The notes under the pieces were generated by a model. That model did not search any database. It saw only the letters and a program-made list of their open reading frames with translations, and had not been told where the DNA came from. This document shows, piece after piece, positions 34,841 to 46,800 of a stretch of DNA of 64,000 nucleotides (its first letter is position 1; each line of letters begins with the position of its first letter). A program made the translations under genes and the position numbers. The DNA comes from Agriotes lineatus (taxonomy: Eukaryota; Arthropoda; Insecta; Coleoptera; Elateridae): positions 1 through 64,000 of the forward strand of contig CALNHX010005305.1 in NCBI GenBank assembly GCA_940337035.1, given 5' to 3'.

Positions 34841-37800
34841 CTGTAACAACACAAAAAGTTATAAAATTGCATCTGTAAAATTTACTTTCAAATATTAGAA
34901 ATAAATGGTGGTGAAAAACAAGAGTATTATCTGTACGCTATGTTGTAGGTCTTTACCAACTAATAACAAATTTGAATATCAATTTAAATTTCTAAGTTCA
35001 AATACAAAGTTGACCTTCAAATATAGCAGCTGAGGCTTCATTTTTTATATTTGAGGTAGAAGTACGTACATGATTTATGCTCCTATCTAAAAATACTTTT
35101 TATTATACCTGCATCAGAATCGCCATTTAAAGCACGCCTGAGCGTGCGAATACAGGCGATTAAAGCTCGCCGAGCTTTAAAGGTTGTCAAGGAAACGACT
35201 AAATGCAACAACGGGCATGGACGTGACAAAAACGTAAATAATTCTCGTAACTATAGTAGCAATATTATTATGCCCTCTCGATTTATCACGACAAAAATTA
35301 TTTCTAAGTTTTTAGTGCGTAATTTATTTCCAGTATTGCAGGTATAATAAAAAATAGCGTAAAGTATTTGTGGATAACTGGTCTTTAAAACACTTGCTCT
35401 ATTTCGAGCACTCCGGCTACGCCGTCGTGCTCGCAAACTCGCGCGTGTTTTAAAGACCTTGTTATCCACTCATACTTTAATATACTATTGTTAATTACCC
35501 TGCAACCAAAATATTCTATTTATACAACAGTATATTGTAAACCTAGGCGGTAAAGTGATTATTTTCCAGGCTGAAAGAAGAAATGGACAGGCGAGCTTTA
35601 GCGAGCCTGGACACTTCTTGAAGCCTGGAAAATCACTTTACCGCCCATGGTTTACACATTATTTTTCATCCGACAACACCATCCTGCAATAATTTTTTTC
35701 AACATAGCTCTCATCCAGGTTATTATTTTGAAATTGACAGAGCTGTCAACAATAATAAAACAATTTGCAAATCTTGGCATATCGAATAGCGTTTGTAACT
35801 GCAGCGCCATCTACCTGTAGTTAGACATAAGCTTCTACAGAAATCTATCTGATGTTTATTGTATATTAAAAATACAACGAATACATTGTTAAAATTAAGT
35901 TTTATTGAGCAAATATTTTTGTAAAAGGGGAATAGCTATTATTTAAAGCAAACAAGTTAATTATAAACGTGATTTTCTTTTAAATTTGGTTTGACAGATT
36001 ATTGCAGCGTCCCCTACTGGAAAACGTCGAATTTTTTTTTCTTGCTAGCCATTGGGGTTTGTTTTGCAGGGCTAGCCTTAGAAACGCACACTTTCTCGTC
36101 TCTATGGAGATGGTAAAATTCGATTTTCTAATCATGTAGGATGAAAAAAATATTTCAAGTTTATCCAACATCTCCTAGTTATAAGGCTATTACTAGATCA
36201 ATTTTAGACCTCAAAAGTGACCCATAATCCAGTTGTGAGGTAACTAATGAGATAACAACCATGTCACTCACTGCTGGTACCAATCAAGCTATGTCAAATT
36301 TGAGATTTGCAGATTAGGTTTTGTGTCAGTCTCTGTCATATAACCATGAAGTAAGAGGTAAGGAGACCGATCCCCATGCAGGCCGCTCGGTAAAACCTGC
36401 GTTTTATTTGCGGCTCTTTAGTAGTACCGTAGTCTGCCACTCGCGGTGCAAATGTTCCGCACCGGGATAGTTGGCGGCAGGGTGGGGGTTTGTTTACATC
36501 TGATTTACATTTTGATTTGCCGCAGCGGTTGTATGCCACAATCACGTGACAGATCGAGGATCCAGCGCGGAACACCAGCGCTGCCAGTGTAGATACTGTA
36601 CTATTAAAGAGCAGATTCTGTAGCATGGCGATCAACCTACTTCCCTCTTACTCCATGCATATAACAAACAAAACCTAACCTACTAACCTCAAATTTGAAT
36701 ACACTGATAATACACTTCAGTACTGCCAAAGGTATAACAGAAATCACAGGCGACTCGAATAATAAATGTATTTTTCTACGATTGTGTCAAAATTATAACT
36801 TTTTGCATTGTTTCTAGTGTCAAAAGCGACGTTTGTAGCACTCTTAATATTGGCGCCTGAAATACGTCTTATTTGCACGTTGCCAGTGTTTTAATACTAA
36901 ATTAAAACACACTTTGCTGTTAACATAACATAGAATATCTTACACAATGTGACAGAAAAAGTGTCACCGAACTAAGTTTTCATATTTCTGTTACGATCAT
37001 AGAAAAAATAGCGTATGATACACGTGTATAAGAGCCATTAAAGCACTAGCGACGTTAAAAGCACTCCGCTAACTATTCGTGCTTTTAAACTCGTCAGACG
37101 TGCTTTCAAGACGTACTTATACACTAATAAATCTGAAGTTCAGATACTTGTATCTGTATTTTTTAGCATCGGCGAGTATCGGAAATATGCCAGTATCGGC
37201 CGATAACCGATACTGAGTATCGATATCAGCCCAACCCTAATTAATAGTATATTGTTTTATTAGAATTAAAAGTGGCAACTGATGAGCAATTATGCTTGTA
37301 TTTGCAAGGCGAAGCGCAGTGTAGCTGGGCAAACGCAAAAATTGCAGGTCAAACAGAGTCCCTTTTAATCCAAATAATACATACTATTTTTTCCGCCCCC
37401 TAGAAAAGTACAAAATATTCAAAATTTAAGATGATTGATTACTTTTGACGTTTCTCATTTAATAATCATTCCACAGACGACCAAGTGGAAGATACTTTTA
37501 GTTCCATGGAAATAAATAGTATATTTCGTTACGAGTCTGGAAAAATCCATTTCTGGACATGTAGTGAACGATATTTTTTATTATATTTATCTGAAAACAA
37601 CATAAAAAGAATAAAAAGTAATAATAATATATTGTAAAAATAGTACCAAACACAATTAACATTTCCATAGCAACAATTTATTTTTTATTAATTTTAGCAC
37701 ACGGAAAAAAATTGGAAAAAATTTTCGTGTGCTGTTTTGAAAGAGCCACCTTTATGTCATTGCAAAAACAGATTAAAACAAGGTGTTTTCAGAGAAGTAT

Positions 37801-40800
37801 AATAAAAACTACTTTTAATCCTAGGAACTAAAAGTGTTGCAACATACACTTTTTGTGTCAGTAAGCAAAACGTCTACTTCAATTAGTGATGGGCCTATCC
37901 GGAATGAATAATCGGAAAGTTTCAGATTGTTCAAAAATCGGAAGGTTCCGATTATATCGGAACGTTTCGGAACTTTTCAGAATTCGATTATTTTACTGTT
38001 TGGTGCACAAAATTCGGAACTTTCGGAATTCGATTATTTTACTAATCGGAACACAAAATGCCAATTTGAACTGAACGGAATACGGAATATTGTGTTGACT
38101 CACTTGACTGCTATATGCTGGTGAATGGCACTAATGGCAGTGGTATTTCATAGATTAATTATTAGATAGTACAACTTACAGACTTCAAATTTATGTATTG
38201 TTTTATACTATCTAATGGGTGAGGCAAAATATACCCAGCTATGGAATATTGTTATAACTTTGTTATTTCCTTGACAACTGTCAAAAGTGAAGTTTTATAT
38301 CGAAGTAGAAAGATGCAGAATTTTGTTATGGAGCGTTATTTGGCTCAACAACGAGCAGAAATTGTTAAATTGTATTTCCAAAACTTTTCTTCTATAATTT
38401 CAACTCAACACGCAGGCGAGCATATCCTAATCAAAGACCTCCACATGGAGACACAATTCGACGTTTAGCAAACGAATTTTTACAGAATTGCACAGTAAGT
38501 GATGTAAAGCATACTGGAAGACCTCGTTCTGGCCGTTCAAACTAAAATATTGAACTTCTTCGGGCTGATTGATGTTCAGGCAGAACCAAAAACTTCCACA
38601 ATAAGACGTGCTGCGCAATTAGAGTTGTCTGTGAAAGTTTTTGGTTCTGCCTGAACATCGGCCCGAAAGAAGTTCAATATTTTAGTTTGAACGAGGTCTT
38701 CCAGTATGCTTTACATCACTTACTGTGCCATTTTGTAAAAATTCGTTTTCTAAACGTCGAATTGTTTTTCCGTATGGAGGTGTTCGATTAGGATATGCTC
38801 GCCTAAAAGCGCATTGAGTTGAAAAGTTTTGGAAATACAATTTAACAATTTCTGTTCATTGTTGAGCCGAATAACGCTCCATAACAAAATTTTGTATATT
38901 TCTACTTTGATATAAAACTTCAGTTTTGACAGTTGTCAAAGAAATAACAAAGTTATAACAATATTCCATAGCTGGGTATATTTTGCCCCACCCTATATTA
39001 TGTACTTTTATGTGCCATTAAACTTTAAAATATCACTACCATTTTTCGAAAGTCTATTCAGGTAACTACTGTAATAATTTGAAAAAATATTTTATTTCCT
39101 CTTATATGCCACTGTGCGACTCAAACTCATAAAACGTTTGACTGGCGGTCCGACAAACCCAAACAATAGATGCCAATGCAAATAAAGGCTTACGGCGTAA
39201 CGGCGAGTGGCTCATCGCAAATTTGCACGCACTTCATCTTCCTTCCGCTTGTTGTTGTTTCGCTCGTTTTCTCTTGCTTGCATTTACGGAATGTAAAATA
39301 ATCGGATGATATTCCGATTTTATAAACATTCCGATCATTGAAATCATCCGATTATGCCCATCACTAACTTCAATGACAGCTTTTGGTATAAAAAGCAATT
39401 ACTTTTATGACGGTTGCGGAAAAAGTACTTTTATTTCCTAGGTTGCGGAAAAAGTAGTATGTATTATTCGGATTAAAAGTGACTCGGTTTGACTTGCAAT
39501 TTCTGCGTTTGCTCGGCTACGCTGCCCTTCGCCTTACAAATGCAAACATAATTTGTCACTATAACTATTCACAGCTGTCAAGATAAAATTTATGTTTATT
39601 AAGTAGGCTATTTATTGAGTTGTTGGATAAAATTTTGTATGACGCGCGTGTATTATTACAAATAATTCACTCAAAAAAAAACCCTTCTCGGCCTGGCAGC
39701 CGCACATTCATCTCGTGGATTATTCGTAATATAACGCACTTGTACCATAATAGTTATGTATGATACAAGTGAATAAAGAGGCAATTTATCCATAGGGGGA
39801 AAACTTGAACTCACGAGGCGAAGCCCAGTGAAATAATTTGCTTAAATAGATAAAATGTCTTTATTCACGTGTGGCATATAAACATTTTTCCAATACCTAC
39901 ATTTAGTTATATAAATAAATTTTAAAATTGAATAAATAATTTTAAATAAATATCATGTTACCTGTTTTTGTACTAGTTACCACGGTAGCACGTATTTATT
40001 TCGTTAGTTGCTATGGATTACGGAGTATTTTATTCACTAGTGAATAAAGAAGCATTTTATCCACACTCATTAAAATGTTACTTTACCATGGAGATTTTCA
40101 TAGATAAAATACAGGTTTACAAGTAGGTATTGGAAAAATAACTATTATTTTTGTAAAAAATACAAATAAAAATTCCATTGCACTTTATCCATGTTTCATA
40201 GCAACAGTTCAATATATTGTATATTTGCTTAAACAGTATTTTCACGTTTTTGCTAAAGAAGTACATATTATTCTACCGATTCCAAGAGAATAAGGCGGAG
40301 TATTCGAAAATTATTTGTAAGAAATAACACTATGCACTCTCACTCAGGAAGAGCGCAGTCATAATATAATGCGCTAGTTTTTCACCACCCTGTATTAATA
40401 AAACTGTTTCAACCATATAGGCTAGCATTTATCGAAAGTAGTACTTTCAAACACTAATTAAAATCTAATTTATTATAATTTTTAATCAACTATTAAGAGT
40501 GGAATAAAAGTTGAGTAATTAAGCGACTACTATTGTCCATAATATATATACGACAAGTCAGTAGTGAGTCGCTGGTTCATACCTTCTTTATAATTTAAAA
40601 TACAGGAAATATTTGAATATAAACGTTGCATAACTTTTTAAACCTGATAAACTAAAATTACAAAAAATTCTTGACACCGACAACTGAGAAATGTCTAACT
40701 GAAGACCCAGTTTATGTGTACTTGAATAAGAATTTTAATTACACCTGCAACCACCATATATTCATTTTCTTCATCATCAGAAAGCTCGTTTTCTGCATTA

Positions 40801-43800
40801 ATATTCTGCTGTGTTCGTCTGTGCAGTTTTTTGAATTTTTCAAATTTTTAAAAAGTAGGTAGAAATGTCTGAAGAACAAACTTCCTATCACATAAGGAAT
40901 ATGGACAAATGGCAAACAAAATTCGGTATGTGTGTTTGTCTATCTGTGAATTTTTAAAATTTGACTTCAAATTGGGATAGAAGAAAAAGTAGAATAGGAA
41001 TTTCTGAAGAACCAACGTACTATCTCGTAAGGAACATGGACAAAATGGCAGACAAATCTTAAATGATGTCTAGGCGTTTCTTTAGCAATACTACGTATAG
41101 AAGGCCTGGTGATCTTGATGCACAACATGTTGTGTTCGAAAAAAAAACTAATTTTGTAACATGTTACATAAAAAAAATGTTAAATTCCATAAATATTTTA
41201 ATAACATTTTGGCAGTTTATGTAATTTTATTGTCACATGATCAATATTTGAACTAGTGTGAAAATAACAGTAATTTTGATATTCAGATTCATTATTATGA
41301 TGGGGAATATTATTATTACATTATAGAAATTTACTAAGACCACCTTAGACACTTGATTTCATTCTTTAATTAGTACAAATTATGTCACTATTTTTTAAAA
41401 AGCTATAGTTTTAACCATTTTGTCACAAAAAAATTAAACACTTGGTAACGCTGCCACTGATCCAAGGGTCGTGAGTTCGATCCCTGGTTCTGGTACGGTT
41501 TTTAAAAATTAAACATACAGATAAAACTAGTGTCCCTGTATATAGTTTACTATAATAAGAGTCGAGTAAACAATGTCATACATTTTGATTGATTAAGATC
41601 ATTTTTTACAAGGCACGTACGATAAAAGTGCTTTTTTTGACATATTTCGTAATACGATACGACCGATGGTTCCACACATGCAAATCTAACTTCTAATTAG
41701 ATTGATCGTATATTGCTAATAGTCGGTTCTAGAAATCCAAAGAATGATCAATGCTCTGAAAACTCGCCCATCAAATGCAAGATAGCAAAATTGGTTTTCA
41801 TAACCTCTTTGTTCGACATATGTCAAAGGTCTCATTTGGATCAAAAATTTGTCAAATTAGGCTGTTTGCCGAATTCAAGAAGACTGAAGACAGAGAAAAC
41901 GAAGGATTACCAATATCCGCCTTTGTCGGAAATTGCGAAGTTGTAAGTGACTTCATTTACCTGGGATCATTGCTGCAGAACAACGGAAGCAGCGAATCGG
42001 AGATTCGACGTAGGATACAATTGGGGCGCAGAGCGATGAGTCAACTAACCAAGATCTGGAAAGACCGCAACATATCTCTAAAAACAAAAATACGGCTGGT
42101 CAACACGTTAGTGTTCTCTGTGTTCTTGTACGCATCTGAGACATGGACGATAAAGATGGCTGACCGACGGAGGATTGACGCCTTTGAAATGTGGTGTTGG
42201 GGTAGACTTCTACGAATACCATGGACCGCAAGGCGCACTAACGTGTCCATTCTTGATGAGATTAAGCCCAGCAATCGTCTCTCTAGCATAGTGTCATCTA
42301 ATATCTTGAAATTCTTTGGGCACATATCACGTCACGACAATATGGAAAGACTAATAGTACAGGGTATGCCTGAAGGGAAACGACGCCGTGGACGCTCTCC
42401 TACTCGTTGGACAGACATGGTAAAGCTGACGGGATCCGGTCTGAAAATAGCAACACAAGAAGCCAAAAATCGCGATAGATGGCGTCTCACTGTCGCACAA
42501 GTTATAAGGCGTCTAGACCAAGAAAATGAAGACATATAATGGTCACCACACGTCGTTAACGACGTTGGATTTTGATGATGATGTACTTAGGAGAAATAAC
42601 TGACATGTCAAAGCATACCGCTAAAAGTTGACTAATATGGCAGTCGTTGTGTACTATTATCCATTTACAAAGCTTGTGAACTGTCAATGTCAAATATTTG
42701 CTGAGTGTAACTGGAAATTTTGATTTTGATTGCATATGGCCGTACGCGTACCGTTCTGACGGACATGTCACTTAGGGATTACAAATTCGTGTTACAGTTG
42801 TAAACGGGGGTTATCGTAGTGAAAAAGTGGTTAAATACTGAGTTGAAGAAGCGGTAGCAAAGTGCAGTGTTAAATAAAGAAGATACAAAGAGCACCAGAA
42901 GTGAAAAACGTCTTAGAAAATCCGAGATCATCCGGGTGTGCGATTACGCGCGGGCGAGAATTCCGTACATCGTGAGCGCGTAGGAATCTCAAGTGGGCGC
43001 TGATTGGTGCATTTAAAGCCGTGTGGTGCGCGATGCATGCGGAATAAGATATATCAGCGGCGTATCAAAGGTCAGGCGGATATATAAACAATTCGCGGAA
43101 CAAGTGGAAAATTCCGGCGTTGCGATAGCGTGCGCGCGTAAATACGAAATAGGAGCGAGACACCAGTGGCGTAGAAGGTGAGAAAGTGGAACCCAAGCCT
43201 ATGAGTGGAAAGGGAGGAAAAACGGAAAAACTAAGAACGCAAAGTGTTTCAAGTATAAAAGATTACATAAAAAGAAAGAGAGATTTGGAAGACCCCGAAG
43301 AATTTAATAAGTGGGAAGAAGAGCAGATAGATTTCTGTAAGAGCGCGAAAATACAAAGGCCAACCCAGAAACAGCAACAAACAGGAAAATCAGCAAAAGA
43401 AAGCCCTAAACCAGAAGAAGAATTAGAAGAGATGGAGGCAATCCTAAAAAAATTAGATGAGTTAAAAGAAGACCTAAAAGAAGAATTTAATAAGAAGAAT
43501 ACGGATTTGATGGAAGAATTGGGGAAAGTAAGGGAGGAATTCCGTAGGGCAAAAGCAGAATGGGACAAGAAAGCGGTAGAATGGAATCAAGAGAGAGAAA
43601 AATTGGAAGGCAGAATAACGGTGCTAGAAAAAACGGTAGAGTCCCAAGAAAGAGAAAAAAAAAGGAAAAACATAATAATTAAAGGGCTTCAAGTAGTAGA
43701 CGACATGAAATTAGAACAAAATGTAGAAAACATAATTAAAAGTGAATTAGGTGTAGCTGTAACCGTAACGGATGCTTTCAAAATAGGAAAAAATCAACAG

Positions 43801-46800
43801 AAACAAATCATAGTTGCAAAAATATCATCATGGGGACAAAAAAAGGAGATAATGGAAAATAAATACAAACTGAAAGGTAGGAACATCTATATTGAAAGTG
43901 ACCTAACAAACAAAGAACTGCTAATTCAAAAAAAGATCAGAGCAACTGCAAAAGAAGAAAAAACTGCTGGCAGCGAAATAAAAATAGGCTATAAAAAGCT
44001 TACGATTAACAATCACGAATATGTGTGGGACGATGAAAGGGGAGAGCTTGTCCCAAAAAACTAGCACATTTACTAAGAACCCAGACACCAACAACGACAC
44101 AGGCAATGAAAAAGGCAAACGAGAATAAGGCAGCTAAAAAGAAATTAATAAAAAAGAAGAAGAATAAAGCAAAAAACACAATAAGGATAGGAACATGGAA
44201 CATAAAAACACTATTAACTCCGGGTAAAATGGAAGAAGTAGCAAAAGAATTAACACGCTATAAAGTAGACATTACTGCACTACAAGAAACGAGATGGAAA
44301 GAACAGGGAGAAATTAACAAAAAAGAATACACGATGTTATATTCAGGGGAAAGTAAACAGGGGAAAAATGGTACAGGTTTTATTGTAAACGGAAGATTAC
44401 GTGAAAACATTTTGCATTTTAAACCTATAGATGGAAGATTATCCTACCTGCGAATTAAGACAAAACCAACAAACCTGTCCATTATAAATATCTATGCACC
44501 AACAGAAGTAGCAAACGAGAATGAAAAAGAACAGTTCTATGGCAAATTAGAGGAATTATGTGAAAAAGTACCCAAACATGACACACTTTTAATAGTAGGA
44601 GATTTTAATGCCCAAATTGGGAAAGAAGACTACATAAACAGCGTAGCTGGAAAGGAGACAATTCATGAATTTACTAACGACAATGGAAATAGACTGTGTA
44701 ATTTAGCAACATCACTGGGTCTCATAATAAGTAGCACAAAATTCAAACACAAGAAAATACATAAGATTACATGGAGATGGCCAGGTGGAAATACCGATGA
44801 AGGAAACCAAATAGACCACGTGCTCATTCAAAAAAGAAGGGAAACATTCATAAATAATATACGATCTTACAGGGGCGCGGATGCTAACACTGATCACTAC
44901 CTAGTAATAACTGAAATGAAGCAAAAAAAAACAAGAAGCATAAATGAAGGGAAGAAGTGCAAAAAACTGAATATAGAAAATTTGAACAATGAAAGACTAC
45001 GTGAGAAATACACAATGGAAGTAGATAAAGAACTAGAAGGAAAAGAAAAAGTAACGGACATAGATCTACAATGGGGTAACATTTGTAGAAGTATAACAAC
45101 AAGTGCACAAAAAATAGTAGGATATAAAGAAAAGAAGACATGGAAGGAATGGTTCGATAATGAATGTGATGACATAAATAAACTCAAAAGAGAAGCAAGA
45201 ATAAAATGGATAAGAACAATGAAACCAGAAGATCTAGAAAGCTACAAAAAATACAGAAAGGAAGCAAACAAGATATATAAACAAAAAAAGAATATGTGGC
45301 TAAAGCAAAAGATGGAAGAAATAGAACACAATAGCAGAAGCAATGATGCAAAGACACTATACAGGAAAATACGAGAACAAAAAAGAAATTATCAGATTAA
45401 AACAAGGGGGATGAAAGACGAAGAAGGAAACATAGAACACTCACCTGAGAAAATTAAGGAAATATGGGAAAAACACTTTCGGAAACTACTCAATGAACAA
45501 GAAGAAAAAGAGGAAAACAAACGACAAGAAGAGGAAACAGAAGATAATTACAATGAAGAAATACCAGAACCAACATACGAAGAATTCAAGAATGTAGTGT
45601 GCAATATTAAAAATGGAAAGGCCCCAGGTAAAGATGAGATAAACGGAGAGCTGTTAAAACACGGAGGTGAAAAACTACATCAAAGAATCTACGAAATAAT
45701 AAAACAAATATGGAAAGACGAAAAAATGCCGAGAGAATGGGAAGAAGGAGTGATAATCACCATAAAAAAGAAAGGAGATCCTGAAGAGTGTCGGAATTAC
45801 AGAGGGATTTCGCTACTTAATGCAGCATACAAGATCTTATCAACATTAGTACACAGACAATTGACAAAACACACAAATAAAATAATCGGAAACTATCAAC
45901 ATGGATTTACAACTGGAAAGTCTACAATAGATGCGTTACACATAATTAAACAGATACTAGAGAAAGGCCATGAACACGACATCGACATCTATCTTTTATT
46001 CATCGACTTCCAACAAGCATTTGATAAAGTAAACAGGAAAGAACTATTGAAAGCATTAAAAGAAATGGAAATACCAAATAAGCTGTCTCGATTAATACAA
46101 ATGACACTGAGAGATACAAGAACCTGCGTCAGAACACCAGAAGGCGATACGAACATATTCAGAGTAAATGCAGGAGTACGACAAGGGGACGCTCTATCAG
46201 CGACATTATTCAATATTATTTTAGAAAAAGTACTGAGAAACATTGAATATAAAGGAACAATAATAAACAAAGAAATGCAGATACTTGCCTATGCAGATGA
46301 CGTTATAATATCACGAACAAAATGTAAATTAATTGACACTTTCAAAATAATTGAGAATAAAGCAAAGGAAATAGGGCTCCACATAAACGAAACAAAGACC
46401 AAATTTATGGTATGTCAAAGAAAAATAAATAATACAGAAAACAACATCCTAAAAATAAATAAATACACCTTCGAAAAAGTAGATAATGTTGATTACTTAG
46501 GAGTACAATTAAACAGAAATAACGAAAGGAATACTGAAATTAAGCAAAAAATACAAGCTGGCACAAGAGCATATTATGCAAACAGAAACCTGCTAAAGGA
46601 CAAACAAATCAAGATAAAAACCAAAATGAAAATCTACAGAAGCCTAATAAGACCGGTAGCCACTTATGCCGCGGAAATAATGTGCCTCACAAATAAAGAA
46701 ACCGAAGAACTAAGAATTTTCGAACGGAAAATACTGAGGACAATACTTGGCCCAATACGAACCAGCGAAGGCGAGATCAGAGCTAGGATGAACCATGAAT

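Larger units (their letters stand above)
37271..39560. repeat. Large foldback element enclosing hAT copy 2
   Basis: The left arm (about 37271-37420: AGTGGCAACTGATGAGCAAT, TTGCAAGGCGAAGCG, GCAAACGCAAAAATTGCAGG, AATAATACATACTATTTTTT) is mirrored by the right arm (about 39440-39560: AAAAAGTAGTATGTATTATT, CTTGCAATTTCTGCGTTTGC, CTTCGCCTTACAAATGC). Without the hAT insert the element is about 0.8 kb. No target duplication was found, so its class is open. Confidence 0.7.

Noticed and set aside
41775..42539. Independent host gene of 254 codons
   Set aside because: The protein is the thumb and C-terminal domain of an RTE-type RT with the ATG-repeat tail directly after it.
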